A stretch of 64,000 nt of DNA from Alphaproteobacteria bacterium (GCA_028281925.1 JANQIX010000057.1:1-64000); one strand, 5' to 3'. Shown: positions 8,316 to 17,262, numbered from the stretch's first letter. Notes: a model not told the origin generated them from the letters alone. Numbers and translations: made by a program.

Positions 8316-9308
8316 ATGAAGAAGTTCATCAACTCGGTCGATGCTTTCCTGGGCGAGAGCCTCACCGGCTTCGGTGCCGCGCATAGCGACCTTGTCACCG
8401 TGAACCTGGAACCCGCCTTCATCACCCGGGCGGGCGGCGCCGTTTCCGGCAAGGTGGCGCTCGTTTCCGGCGGCGGGTCGGGGCATGAGCCGCTGCATGG
8501 CGGCTTTGTCGGACGCGGCATGTTGAGCGCCGCGTGCCCCGGCCAGGTCTTCACCTCGCCCACGCCCGACCAGATCCTGGCAGCGGCGGAAGCCGTGGAT
8601 GGCGGCGCCGGCGTGCTGTTCATCGTCAAGAACTATTCCGGCGACATCATGAACTTCGAGATGGCGGCCGAAATGTTCGGCAGCGACAACGCTACGGTCG
8701 TAACCAACGACGATGTTGCCGTAGAGGACAGCTCGTTCACCACCGGGCGCCGTGGCGTTGCAGGCACCGTCATTGTGGAGAAGATCGTGGGCGCGGCCGC
8801 CGAAGACGGCGCGGATCTGGAAACCTGCCGTGCGCTGGGCGAGCGGGTGAACAAAGCCACAGGCTCGATGGGTGTGGCACTGACCAGCTGCACCGTACCC
8901 GCCGCCGGAACTCCCACCTTCGCCATCGGCGAGGATGAGATCGAGATGGGCGTCGGCATTCACGGTGAGCCGGGACGGCAACGCATGAAGCTTGCCCCGG
9001 CGGACGACATCGCCACGGAGATGACCGACGCCATCGTGCAGGACTTGTCGCCCGCCGACGGCAGCCGCGGCATCCTGCTGGTCAACGGCTTCGGTGGCAC
9101 ACCGCTGCTCGAGCTCTACGTGATCTACAACGCGGTTGCCCGGCGTTTGGCGGACAAGGGGATTGCGGTCGCGCGGTCGTTGGTCGGCAACTATACGACG
9201 TCGCTGGAGATGGCCGGTTGCTCGATCACGCTGACGATTGCCGATGACGAGATGCTGCGGCTCTGGGACGCTCCGGTGCACACGGTCGGCCTCAGATGGG
9301 GCTGCTGA
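8316..9308 (+). CDS. dhaK: dihydroxyacetone kinase, substrate-binding subunit DhaK
   Basis: 330 residues, beginning MKKFINSVDAFLGES at ATG 8316, 8 nt after agggagg; an upstream in-frame start at 8238 lacks such a site. Single DAK1 domain with SGGGSGHEP near residue 55 and GIHGEPG, which contains the His known in the family to bind dihydroxyacetone covalently as a hemiaminal. The absence of a fused DhaL domain marks it as the PTS-type, PEP-dependent enzyme rather than the ATP-dependent one. Its partners DhaL, DhaM, HPr and EI are encoded on the opposite strand in the convergent operon. DhaK stops 3 bp before the end of the HTH gene. Confidence 0.95.
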   Translation: MKKFINSVDAFLGESLTGFGAAHSDLVTVNLEPAFITRAGGAVSGKVALVSGGGSGHEPLHGGFVGRGMLSAACPGQVFTSPTPDQILAAAEAVDGGAGVLFIVKNYSGDIMNFEMAAEMFGSDNATVVTNDDVAVEDSSFTTGRRGVAGTVIVEKIVGAAAEDGADLETCRALGERVNKATGSMGVALTSCTVPAAGTPTFAIGEDEIEMGVGIHGEPGRQRMKLAPADDIATEMTDAIVQDLSPADGSRGILLVNGFGGTPLLELYVIYNAVARRLADKGIAVARSLVGNYTTSLEMAGCSITLTIADDEMLRLWDAPVHTVGLRWGC

Positions 9309-9311
9309 CGG

Positions 9312-9791
9312 TCAATCGCCGCGGCGGCGGGCGAGGCGGATCACGCGGTCAGCAAAGGCGCGGATCATATCCTCCACTTCGTGCTGCAGCACGGGGTCAC
9401 CGAACACCGGAACGCTGATCTGCAGCCGGCGTGAAGGCTCCGCCTTCGCCGCTCCGCCGTCGGGTCTGCCCGATCGGCCCGGATGGGCGTCGGCATAGGC
9501 GCTGAGGAAGGCCTCCCGCTCCTCCGTGGAGAAGTGGCAGATGGCCATGATCGTGTCGATATGGCTCTCCGGCACGGGTACGGCATAGGCCGGGCTGGTG
9601 ATCTGCGAGACGAAGCTCTTGTTGGTGCCCAGCGCCGCCGCGATCTTCTGGCGCGTGCCCGACGGCCGTCGGTCGATGTAGGACTGCAGGAGCCGCTTAT
9701 AGGTGGCGACCAACTCTTCCCGGGCCTGAATTCGCCCGCTGCCGGCCGCGACTGTGGAGTTATCAGACGCGCTAGCCATCAAACCGCGCAA
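9312..9791 (-). CDS. HTH-type DNA-binding protein of the dha operon
   Basis: 159 residues (ATG 9779 gives 155). The N-terminal half resembles a helix-turn-helix fold: TRQKIAAALGTNKSFVSQI at about 47-65 looks like helix 2, turn and recognition helix. The C-terminal half ends in a basic helix (FADRVIRLARRRGD). It is the last gene of the ABC/DHA-kinase operon and its start overlaps the EI gene's end by 20 bp (8 bp for the downstream start). A role as local regulator of the dha/ABC genes is inferred from position and fold. No effector domain is recognised. Confidence 0.7.
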   Translation of the reverse strand: MRGLMASASDNSTVAAGSGRIQAREELVATYKRLLQSYIDRRPSGTRQKIAAALGTNKSFVSQITSPAYAVPVPESHIDTIMAICHFSTEEREAFLSAYADAHPGRSGRPDGGAAKAEPSRRLQISVPVFGDPVLQHEVEDMIRAFADRVIRLARRRGD

Positions 9792-11382
9792 TCGTCGCCT
9801 TCACGCGGGCGAGCGCGGCGGGCGCCACGGAAACCGCGGACAGCCCCAGGCCCAGCAGGATCGGCAGAAATTCGGGCTCAGCGGCCATGTCGCCACACAC
9901 GCTTACCTCCCGATCGGCCGCCGCACCGGCCTTAACAACACGACCAATCAATTCAAGCACGGCGGGGTCGCGCGGGTTGTGCAAGGGCGCCAGAGCGCCG
10001 TTGTCCCGCGCCGTCGCCGTCACATACTGAACCAGATCATTGCTTCCGATGGAATAGAAGTCGACGGCGAAGCCCCCCGCCCTGAGCGCGGCTGCCGGCA
10101 CTTCCACCATCATACCCAGTTGCGGCATGGCGCAGGCGGTGCCCTCTGTCCGCAGATCCATGATGACTTGGCTCAAGAGTTCCCGAACCTGCACGATCTC
10201 TTCCGGAACCGTCACCATCGGGCACATGACCTTCAGCGGGCCAAGCGCCGCCGCCCGGGCCAGCGCGCGCAGCTGGACACGGAACACGTCAGGCCGCGCC
10301 AGGCTGAGCCGGATGCCGCGGACACCGAGGAAAGTGTTCATTTCGCCGTCCGGCGTAAGCCCGGCAATGGGCTTGTCGCCGCCGGCATCGAGCGTGCGGA
10401 TCGTCACCGGACGACCAGAGGCCCAACGGACCAGCGCGGCATAGACCTGGTACTGGGTCGTTTCGTCGGGAAGTGACGACCCGGTGAAGAGGAACTCCGT
10501 CCGCGTCAGCCCGATCCCATCGCAATGGCCGGGGTCCAGGGCTTCGACAGCGCCCGGATCGTCCACGTTCATCAAGACCGTGATGCGGCGGCCGCCCGCC
10601 GTCTCGGCAGGCTGGGCAAGATAGGCGGCCTGCTGTTCGGCTTCCTTGGCGCGCGCCGCGACCGCTTGGCCAAAGGCCGCCCGCGTCGCCTCTTCCGGCT
10701 TCAGCACCAGCCAGCCCTCTTCGGCGTCCAGCACCGCCTCGACAGCCTGCGGCAGCGCGGAGAGATCGCCGTCCAGGCCGACCAGCAGCGGAATGCCGCG
10801 GCTGCGCGCCAGCATGGCGACATGGCTGGTGGCGCTGCCGCCGGTCAGCGCCGCCCCGCGAAACCGGGTCCAGTCCATCTCCAGAAACCGCGACGGCGTC
10901 AGCTCACGATCCACCAGGATGGCGGTGCTGCCTTCCGTCGCCACCGGCACTTCGTCGGCTCCGTTCAAGGCGGCGAGCACGCTGTCGCGCAGATCCTTCA
11001 GGTCGGCGGCACGGGCGCGGAAGTATTCATCCTCCTCCGCCTCATAGACGGCGATCAGATCGCCCAGCACGTCCACCCAAGCCCGGTCCGCCGGAGCACC
11101 GCCCTCGATCGCCTCCCTGGCCGGATCCAACAACCCCTCATCGTCGAGGATGGCGAGTTGGACCTCCAACACCTCGGCCGCCATCTCGTCGGCCGTTTCC
11201 GCAAGCCCCTGCAACCGCTGCTGCGTGCGCTCGACCGCGTCTGTCAGGGCCTGCCATTCCTCGTCCGGCGTACCTTGCCGGCGCGCAGTCCCTTCGGTGG
11301 ACCGCCTGACCACGACCGGGCCGAGGACGAGCCCCCGCGATGCCACCGTGCCGCGCCAGCGCAGCTCAGTCTTGCGGCTCAT
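9772..11382 (-). CDS. PTS enzyme I (phosphoenolpyruvate-protein phosphotransferase)
   Basis: 536 residues, slightly shorter than classical EI (about 570). The N-terminal part contains the phospho-His domain with GGSATSHVAMLARSRGIP, whose His is phosphorylated. The C-terminal PEP-binding TIM barrel shows GIGLTRTEFLF, the IRTLDAGGDKP segment, GSNDLVQY and the active-site Cys in SVCGDMA. It accepts phosphate from PEP and passes it to HPr, whose gene overlaps it by 17 bp upstream. Being inside the dhaLM operon, it most likely serves DHA phosphorylation, which in E. coli uses an EI-like domain fused to DhaM. Confidence 0.92.
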   Translation of the reverse strand: MSRKTELRWRGTVASRGLVLGPVVVRRSTEGTARRQGTPDEEWQALTDAVERTQQRLQGLAETADEMAAEVLEVQLAILDDEGLLDPAREAIEGGAPADRAWVDVLGDLIAVYEAEEDEYFRARAADLKDLRDSVLAALNGADEVPVATEGSTAILVDRELTPSRFLEMDWTRFRGAALTGGSATSHVAMLARSRGIPLLVGLDGDLSALPQAVEAVLDAEEGWLVLKPEEATRAAFGQAVAARAKEAEQQAAYLAQPAETAGGRRITVLMNVDDPGAVEALDPGHCDGIGLTRTEFLFTGSSLPDETTQYQVYAALVRWASGRPVTIRTLDAGGDKPIAGLTPDGEMNTFLGVRGIRLSLARPDVFRVQLRALARAAALGPLKVMCPMVTVPEEIVQVRELLSQVIMDLRTEGTACAMPQLGMMVEVPAAALRAGGFAVDFYSIGSNDLVQYVTATARDNGALAPLHNPRDPAVLELIGRVVKAGAAADREVSVCGDMAAEPEFLPILLGLGLSAVSVAPAALARVKATIARFDG

Positions 11383-11686
11383 CGAAGTTCCGTTCGACCA
11401 GAGCGACCAGCGCCGTCACCGCCTCGCCGCTGTCCTCGCCAGCCGCCTCGAAGGCCAGGACCTGACCTGCCTTGACCTTCAGCGCCATGACCTTGACGAC
11501 GCTCTTGGCGTCGATCCAGGCGCCGTCTTCTCCGGCGCGCAGACGGATCGCGGAGCGGAACTGCTTGGCCAGCTTGGTCAGCTTTACCGAGGGGCGGGCA
11601 TGCAGGCCGATCTTGTGGCTGATCACCGCTTCGCCCGCCGCCTGCCGATCCTCTGACGTCTCCATGGTCTTGGCGATCCCGCTCAC
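11366..11686 (-). CDS. HPr-family phosphocarrier protein
   Basis: 106 residues from GTG 11686, which overlaps the dhaM stop (GTGA); ATG 11665 is an alternative start. The active-site motif GLHARPSVKL contains the phospho-acceptor His. The downstream sequence (AWIDAKSVVKVMALKVKAGQVL) fits the HPr fold; the regulatory Ser46 region reads AKSVVKV. It carries phosphate from EI to DhaM. The extra about 15 N-terminal residues are unusual and vanish with the later start. Confidence 0.9.
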   Translation of the reverse strand: MSGIAKTMETSEDRQAAGEAVISHKIGLHARPSVKLTKLAKQFRSAIRLRAGEDGAWIDAKSVVKVMALKVKAGQVLAFEAAGEDSGEAVTALVALVERNFDEPQD

Positions 11687-12072
11687 GGAGACAGCTCTTC
11701 GGCGGTGGCACGGACCTCATCCAGCGTGCCGCCGCCTGAAGCTTCCGTCGCCGCCATCACCGCGCCTTCCACGATGGGTGCGTTACAGATCACGACCTTG
11801 TCCTGGCGGTCCCCGTCCAGCATCTCGATCGCCATCTCCGTATTGGTTTCCGCGCCGCCCAGGTCGACCAGCACGGCCACCCCGGCGTCGCCATAAACCT
11901 CGTCGATGGCGGCCAGGATCTTCGCCACATCCGTTCCCAGACCACCGGCAGGGTCCCCACCACAGGCCGCGACCCGAACGTCTTCGCCGACCATCTGGCG
12001 CACCATATCGGCGGTGCCCTTCGCCACATCAGGCGAATGGGAAACGATGACGATACCGACCTTCTTGCTCAC
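11683..12072 (-). CDS. dhaM: DhaM, PTS EIIA-type phosphoryl donor
   Basis: 129 residues, a single EIIA-mannose-type domain. It begins with GIVIVSHS, where the His is the phosphorylation site, and contains VLVDLGGAETN. Unlike E. coli DhaM it is not fused to HPr and EI domains; those are the next two genes, in the same order as the domains of the fused protein. It starts at GTG 12072, overlapping the dhaL stop. It re-phosphorylates the ADP bound to DhaL. Confidence 0.92.
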   Translation of the reverse strand: MSKKVGIVIVSHSPDVAKGTADMVRQMVGEDVRVAACGGDPAGGLGTDVAKILAAIDEVYGDAGVAVLVDLGGAETNTEMAIEMLDGDRQDKVVICNAPIVEGAVMAATEASGGGTLDEVRATAEELSP

Positions 12073-12692
12073 AGCCGTTCCTCCAGCACGTCCGCCGCCG
12101 CATGGACCAACAGCGCGCTGGATCGCGCGCCGGGGTCGAGATGGCCGACGGACCGTTCGCCGAGATAGGATGCCCGGCCCTTCGTTGCCTGCATCGGCCT
12201 GGTGCTTTCCAGGCCTTCGTCGGCGATCGCCCGCAGCCGCGTCAGGGTCGCCGGCAGGTCGTTGCCGTCATCCGCCTGCATCGCCTGCAGAACCGGGACA
12301 AGAACCTCCAGCATCGTCTTTTCCCCCGGCGCGGATCTGCCCCGCTTCTGCACGGCCGCCACACCTTCGGCGACGGCGGCCGATACATCGGCCAGCGATG
12401 CGGGCGCCTCGGGCAATGCCTTGCCCATGGACATCAACAGGCTGCCGTAGAGCGGGCCGGACGCACCGCCGACCTTCATCACCAGAGCCATGCCGGCCTT
12501 CTGCAGCGCCTGGTTGAGCGGCAGCGCCGCCAGCGCTTCACCCTGCTCTGCGATCGCGCCGAATCCCCGCGCCATGTTGATGCCGTGGTCGCCGTCGCCG
12601 ATCGCCTGATCGAGCTCGGTGAGCTCGGCCGCGTGCTCCGTTATGGCCGCTACCGCCCGGTCGATCAGGGCGGCGCACAAGTCCTGCGTCAT
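12069..12692 (-). CDS. dhaL: dihydroxyacetone kinase, ADP-binding subunit DhaL
   Basis: 207 residues from ATG 12692 (MTQDLCAALIDRA), preceded by aggaa at 6 nt; a TTG seven codons upstream is less likely. DAK2-domain protein with LDQAIGDGDHGINM, whose Asp residues bind Mg-ADP in the family, and a C-terminal DPGARSSALL segment. DhaL holds ADP permanently and shuttles phosphate from DhaM to DhaK-bound substrate. It lies 24 bp downstream of the ABC ATPase gene and overlaps dhaM by 4 bp, so transport and kinase genes are co-transcribed. Confidence 0.94.
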   Translation of the reverse strand: MTQDLCAALIDRAVAAITEHAAELTELDQAIGDGDHGINMARGFGAIAEQGEALAALPLNQALQKAGMALVMKVGGASGPLYGSLLMSMGKALPEAPASLADVSAAVAEGVAAVQKRGRSAPGEKTMLEVLVPVLQAMQADDGNDLPATLTRLRAIADEGLESTRPMQATKGRASYLGERSVGHLDPGARSSALLVHAAADVLEERL

Positions 12693-12716
12693 TGCCAGTT
12701 CCTGCCCATCCAAACG

Positions 12717-13730
12717 CTATGCATCGACGCGCTGCCCGGCTTCGTCGAAGAACAGCATGGCCTCGCGCGACAGCTCGGCCCGCACAGCCGTACCCGGCTG
12801 CACCGACGTGCCGCCGGACACCAGCGCATGCATCCTCTCTTCGCCGGCGCGCAGCACGACGACGCTTTCGGCCCCAAGGTGCTCGACCTGTTCCACCTCC
12901 GCCTCGATGCCGCGGCCGTTCAGCTGAACGTCTTCGGGCCGGATGCCGATGTTGCGGGCACGCGACGGCGCCGCGATGCCGGGAACGGCGTCCATCCTCA
13001 ACAGATTGATCGCGGGAGAACCGAGGCGCCGCGCCACGCTCACGCTGGCCGGCCGGGTATAGACGTCCCTGGGCGTGCCCACCTGAAGAAGCCGCCCTTC
13101 CTCCAGCACGCCGATCCGGTCGGCCATGGTCAGCGCTTCGATCTGATCGTGCGTGACATAGAGGATGGTGGCGCCCAGGTCACGCTGGATGTGCTTCAAC
13201 TCGACCCGCAGGTCTTCGCGCAGCTTGGCGTCCAGCGACGACAGCGGCTCGTCCATCAGGAAGCAGTTGGGCTCGCGCACCAGCGCCCGGCCGATGCCGA
13301 CGCGCTGCATCTCGCCACCGGAGAGCTTCGTCGCCTTGTTCTTCAGCTTGCTCTCGATGCGCAGCAGCTTCGCCACCTCCTCCACCCGCCGCGTCACCTC
13401 TTGCGGCGAACGCCGCCGGAGCGGGGACCGGAGCGGAAAGGCCAGGTTGTCGAACACGGTGTAGTGCGGATAGAGCGCGTACTGCTGGAAGACGAAGGCG
13501 ACATCGCGCGCGGCGGGTGCCAGCGCGCTGACATCGCGCCCGCCGAGATGGACGCGGCCGCCGTCCAGTTTCTCAAGGCCCGCCACCAGCCGAAGCGTCG
13601 TCGTCTTCCCCGCGCCGGTGGGGCCCAGCAGAACGAAGAACTCGCCGTCGGCTATGGTCAGGTCCAGCTCGCGCACGGCATGCACTTGGCCGAAGGTCTT
13701 GGTCGCACGCTCCAGGCGGATCTCAGCCAT
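12717..13730 (-). CDS. carbohydrate ABC transporter ATP-binding protein (second)
   Basis: 337 residues, MalK/UgpC type. Walker A is GPTGAGKTT (about 37-45), the signature is LSGGEMQR, Walker B is CFLMDEPLSSLD, and the switch His lies in YVTHDQIEA. A C-terminal TOBE-like regulatory domain (about 240-337) contains IGIRPEDVQL. It overlaps the upstream ATPase gene by 8 bp. With the neighbouring ATPase it probably forms a heterodimer, as in the rhizobial glycerol importer GlpST. It ends with TAG. Confidence 0.93.
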   Translation of the reverse strand: MAEIRLERATKTFGQVHAVRELDLTIADGEFFVLLGPTGAGKTTTLRLVAGLEKLDGGRVHLGGRDVSALAPAARDVAFVFQQYALYPHYTVFDNLAFPLRSPLRRRSPQEVTRRVEEVAKLLRIESKLKNKATKLSGGEMQRVGIGRALVREPNCFLMDEPLSSLDAKLREDLRVELKHIQRDLGATILYVTHDQIEALTMADRIGVLEEGRLLQVGTPRDVYTRPASVSVARRLGSPAINLLRMDAVPGIAAPSRARNIGIRPEDVQLNGRGIEAEVEQVEHLGAESVVVLRAGEERMHALVSGGTSVQPGTAVRAELSREAMLFFDEAGQRVDA

Positions 13731-14820
13731 GGGCCGCCCCCCCGATCAGCGTGCTCTCCAGCGCCGCCTCGCTCTCCGGGTCGAACAGCACGACATTCGC
13801 CGGATCGAAGGCCAGGCCGACCTGATCACCGATCTCCGCCCGGGCGGTGTTGGCCGCGCGCACCCGCAGACGGCCCCCCTCGGTGTCAACGGTCAGGATC
13901 TGACGGCTGCCCATGTATTCCACGCCATAGACACGGCCGCGCAGACCGGCGCCGTCGTCCAGACGCACATGCTCCGGCCGGACGCCGAACACCAGCCGGT
14001 CCTGCGGCGCGTCTTCGTGCAGAGCCGGCACCTGCGCCGTCGTTCCCGCGACCCGGACTTGGTCGGCGCCGCGCCCGAGGCGGCCCTCGCAGTCGAGAAA
14101 GTTCATGGCCGGACTGCCGATGAACTGGGCGACGAACAGCGAGCGCGGCCGGTGATAGATCTCCGCCGGCGGGTCGACCTGCAAGACGACGCCCTTGTGC
14201 ATCACCGCGATCCGATCGGCCATCGCGATGGCCTCGATCTGGTCGTGCGTCACATAAACGGTTGTCGCGCCAAGGCGATCGTGCAGGTCGCGCAGCTCTT
14301 CGCACATCAGCTCGCGGAACGCGGTATCGAGCGTGCCCAGCGGCTCGTCCATCAGGAAGCATTTGGGATGGCGCACCAGAGCGCGGCCCAGCGCCACCCG
14401 CTGGCGGTCGCCGCCCGCCAGACGGCCGATAGGCTGGTCCAACAGATGCTCGATGCGCAGGATACGCGCCGTCTCCTCCACCCGCCGGCGGATCTCCGCC
14501 GACGGCAGCCCCTGCGAGCGCAGCGGATAGGCGATGTTGCGCCGCACGTTCATGTGCGGATAGAGCGCGAAGAGCTGGAAGACGAAAGCGATATCGCGTT
14601 TCGCCGGCCTGAGCGAAGTCACGTCCTGGCCGTCCAGCCGGACAGTGCCCGATGTCGGCAGCTCCAGCCCCGCAATCATGCGCAAAGTCGTCGTCTTGCC
14701 GCAGCCTGACGGGCCCAGAAGCACGAAGAACTGGCCGGCCTCGACCGTCAGGTTGACATCGTCGACGGCGACGAAGTCGGCGAAGGCCTTGTGCAGCCGC
14801 TCCAGCCGGATCTCAGCCAT
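13723..14820 (-). CDS. carbohydrate ABC transporter ATP-binding protein (first)
   Basis: 365 residues, UgpC/MalK type. Walker A is GPSGCGKTT, Walker B is CFLMDEPLGTLD, the H-loop is in YVTHDQIEAIAM, and a TOBE-like domain contains FGVRPEHVRL. The signature loop reads LAGGDRQR instead of LSGGQ, so Ser and Gln are replaced. Together with the canonical LSGGE in its partner, this suggests a heterodimer with unequal ATP sites. It overlaps the small membrane-protein gene upstream by 8 bp and the second ATPase gene downstream by 8 bp. Confidence 0.92.
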   Translation of the reverse strand: MAEIRLERLHKAFADFVAVDDVNLTVEAGQFFVLLGPSGCGKTTTLRMIAGLELPTSGTVRLDGQDVTSLRPAKRDIAFVFQLFALYPHMNVRRNIAYPLRSQGLPSAEIRRRVEETARILRIEHLLDQPIGRLAGGDRQRVALGRALVRHPKCFLMDEPLGTLDTAFRELMCEELRDLHDRLGATTVYVTHDQIEAIAMADRIAVMHKGVVLQVDPPAEIYHRPRSLFVAQFIGSPAMNFLDCEGRLGRGADQVRVAGTTAQVPALHEDAPQDRLVFGVRPEHVRLDDGAGLRGRVYGVEYMGSRQILTVDTEGGRLRVRAANTARAEIGDQVGLAFDPANVVLFDPESEAALESTLIGGAAHG

Positions 14821-14995
14821 CCTCGCCCTCCGGAAAATGGCTGACGACGACGAAACCCAGCGTGCCGGTGAGGATCACCACGAAGCTGTGCGAGAACAGC
14901 CACATGGAAAACGGCTGCATCAGCATGAAGACGCCGAGCGCGATGACGACGCAGGCCGCGTTTTCCCAGGGGCCGCGCTTTAGGAACCTCTTCAT
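14813..14995 (-). CDS. 60-residue membrane protein of the ABC operon
   Basis: 60 residues starting MKRFLKRGPWEN at ATG 14995, overlapping the permease stop by 4 bp and the ATPase start by 8 bp. Two hydrophobic stretches (about 14-34 and 36-52) predict a two-helix membrane hairpin, with a basic N-terminus. Rhizobial glpSTPQUV-type operons also carry a small membrane protein of unknown role, and the coupled position argues for a transporter accessory subunit. No family assigned with certainty. Confidence 0.75.
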   Translation of the reverse strand: MKRFLKRGPWENAACVVIALGVFMLMQPFSMWLFSHSFVVILTGTLGFVVVSHFPEGEDG

Positions 14996-15945
14996 CGCCG
15001 CACCGCCCCGAAGGTGATGCCGCGCAAGAGATGCCGGCGCAGGATCACGGTGAAGATGACGACCGGCAGCATGAACAGGGTCGTTCCCGCGGCTACCGCC
15101 GGCCAGTCCAGCCCGCCCTCGCCGATGATGATGGGGATGAAGGGCGGGGCCGTCTGCGCGTTGCCGCTGGTGAGCAGCAGGGCGAAGGCATATTCGTTCC
15201 AGGCGAAGATCAGGCAGAAGATCGCGGTGGCGGCGATGCCGGCGCTCATCTGCGGCAGCACCACCTTCCAAAACGCCTGCAGGCGGGTGTAGCCGTCGAT
15301 CATCGCCGCTTCTTCGTACTCCCGCGGGATCTCGTCGACGAAACCCTTCAACAGCCAGACCGAGAGGCTGAGATTGACGGCGGTGTAGAGGATGATCATG
15401 CCGAAATGGCTGTCGGACAGGCCCAGCGCCCGGTACATCAGATAGATCGGCACGGCGACAGCGATGGGCGGGAACATCCGCGTCGACAGGATGAAGAACA
15501 AGAGGTCGTCCTTCAGCGGCACGCGGAAACGGGAGAACGCATAGGCCGCGAGCGTGCCCAGAAAGACGGCGAGGAAGGTCGACCCGAAGCCGATGATCAG
15601 GGAATTCTTGTAGCGGCCGAAGAAGCGCGACGGGCCGGTGATCACCATGTTGCGGCTGCGCACCAGTTCGTCATACCAGGTTTCCGGCGGCGGCAGGTCG
15701 GCCATGTATTCCGGCGTCTGCCGCGTACGGTCGGTGAACAGGTTGACGTAGCCTTCCAAGGTCGGCTCGAACACGACCTCAGGCGGATAGGCGATCGCCG
15801 TGTCCGGGCTCTTGAATCCGGTCATGACGATCCAAGCGAGCGGGACCATCGAGACAAGCGCATAGACGATCACCACAACGCTCGCCACGCGGCGGCTGGT
15901 GGGCCCCGGCTCGACGATGGAATGGGCGTCCGACGTCCCGCTCAT
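14992..15945 (-). CDS. carbohydrate ABC transporter permease 2
   Basis: 317 residues from ATG 15945 (MSGTSDAHSIVEPG), overlapping the first permease by ATGA; the longer in-frame extension upstream is only a shadow of that gene. MalG-type permease: N-terminal helix at about 20-42, an extended periplasmic loop, then further helices. The EAA loop EYEEAAMIDGYTRLQAFWKV near residue 220 docks on the ATPases. COG0395-type. Partner of the permease at 15942-16892. Confidence 0.93.
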   Translation of the reverse strand: MSGTSDAHSIVEPGPTSRRVASVVVIVYALVSMVPLAWIVMTGFKSPDTAIAYPPEVVFEPTLEGYVNLFTDRTRQTPEYMADLPPPETWYDELVRSRNMVITGPSRFFGRYKNSLIIGFGSTFLAVFLGTLAAYAFSRFRVPLKDDLLFFILSTRMFPPIAVAVPIYLMYRALGLSDSHFGMIILYTAVNLSLSVWLLKGFVDEIPREYEEAAMIDGYTRLQAFWKVVLPQMSAGIAATAIFCLIFAWNEYAFALLLTSGNAQTAPPFIPIIIGEGGLDWPAVAAGTTLFMLPVVIFTVILRRHLLRGITFGAVRR

Positions 15946-16892
15946 CGCTTCTTCACCTGGTTCAGGAATTTCACGTAGATGTTCGCGGCCCCGAACACGG
16001 TCACGAACAGGATGGTGGCAAAGGCTGCGCTGTAGCCGGTCTTCCAGCTCTCGAACGCCTCGCGTTTGAGATTGATCGACGCGAGTTCCGTGGTGGATCC
16101 GGGGCCGCCGGAGGTCAGTTCGACCACCATGTCGAACATCTTGAAGTTCTCGATGGCGCGGAACAGCACCGCCAGCATCAGGAACGGCAGCACCATCGGC
16201 ACGGTGATGGTCCAGAACTGCCGCCAGGGCGAGGCGCCGTCGACCTCCGCCGCTTCGTAGATGTATTCGGGTATGGATCTGAGCCCCGCCAGGCAGATCA
16301 GCATGACGAAGGGCGTCCACATCCAGGTATCGACGATGACGATGGTCCAGGGCGCCAGCGCCACATCGCCGATCATGGAGAAATCGCCGGCATCGATGAA
16401 GAAATTGACGATGTAGTTGAAGATGCCCGACTGCGGCTGGAACAGATAGGTCCAGAACGTGCCGACCACGGCAGGCGACAGCATCATCGGCAGCACAATG
16501 ACCGTGGTCCAGAAGGCATGGCCCCGGAACTGGCGGTTCAACAGCCAGGCCAGCGAGAACCCGATCAGCACCTGGAAGAAGATCGACCAGCAGACGAAGT
16601 GTGCTGTGACCTGCAGATAGCCCCAGATGTCTTCGCTGCCCAGCAGGCGCTCATAGTTTCGCAGGCCAATCCATTTGATCTCACGGCCCGGCTGATTGGC
16701 GCGGTAGTTCGTGAAGCTGAGAACGATGTTCCAGATCAGCGGGAAGATGTTGATCGCGAGCAGCAGAACCAGCGTCGGCGTGATGAACAGCAGCAGCACG
16801 GCCCGATCCGATAGGCCCCGGGCACGGCCGCGGCTGCCGACCGGCACCTGGGCGCGCCGGCTGCCTTCTGCGGTCAATGTGCTTTCGGCCAT
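15942..16892 (-). CDS. carbohydrate ABC transporter permease 1
   Basis: 316 residues, MalF/UgpA-type inner-membrane permease (COG1175-like). First helix at about 30-52 (AVLLLFITPTLVLLLAINI), a conserved EAA loop with YEAAEVDGASPWRQFW near residue 225, and a C-terminal helix followed by KFLNQVKKR. It is separated from its binding-protein gene by 370 bp that contain a mobile-element remnant, which may weaken co-transcription. Confidence 0.93.
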   Translation of the reverse strand: MAESTLTAEGSRRAQVPVGSRGRARGLSDRAVLLLFITPTLVLLLAINIFPLIWNIVLSFTNYRANQPGREIKWIGLRNYERLLGSEDIWGYLQVTAHFVCWSIFFQVLIGFSLAWLLNRQFRGHAFWTTVIVLPMMLSPAVVGTFWTYLFQPQSGIFNYIVNFFIDAGDFSMIGDVALAPWTIVIVDTWMWTPFVMLICLAGLRSIPEYIYEAAEVDGASPWRQFWTITVPMVLPFLMLAVLFRAIENFKMFDMVVELTSGGPGSTTELASINLKREAFESWKTGYSAAFATILFVTVFGAANIYVKFLNQVKKR

Positions 16893-16995
16893 GATGCTGC
16901 TGTCCGGACGTGACGTGGCACCGGACGACGGCGGGCACTTACCACCCGCCGCCGATACCGGTGTTGCGGCCTAGGGTCTGCCGACGTTCAGAAGT

Positions 16996-17225
16996 CCCTC
17001 CCCCTTGATGGGAGAGGGTTCGGGTGGGTGTGATGGCGCCGCAATGCTCTCCTCGCTCGCCAGATATGCCCATACCAACCCCATTCGCTCATCCATGGTG
17101 CAGGTCTCTCTCCGGGGCATTGCCAGATCCTCGTACTCATGTTGCCGGGCTGAACTGTTAACCATGTCCCCGGTTCGGACCGTCACGATCACCCCCACCC
17201 AACCCTCCCCCATCAAGGGGGAGGG
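16996..17225. mobile_element. inverted-repeat-bounded element with transposase N-terminal fragment
   Basis: Two inverted arms of about 38 bp (16996-17034 and 17188-17225), each containing ccctcccccttgatggg or its complement, match with only a few differences. The interior on the minus strand encodes a fragment MPRRETCTMDERMGLVWAYL, then EESIAA, which resembles the start of IS481-type transposases (known pattern: MPW-ET--MDER--FV, then a CRRFGISRKTGY helix). The fragment breaks off into the repeat arm. Sequences translating as PSPIKGEG are common intergenic repeats in proteobacteria. It looks like a non-autonomous remnant inside the ABC operon. Confidence 0.6.
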
Positions 17226-17262
17226 CCTAAAGTGGAGTTGGGGTTATGAGCGTCGACGAAAC

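Noticed and set aside
12102..14123. 673-codon plus-strand frame
   Set aside because: Antisense to dhaL and two ABC ATPases with intact motifs.
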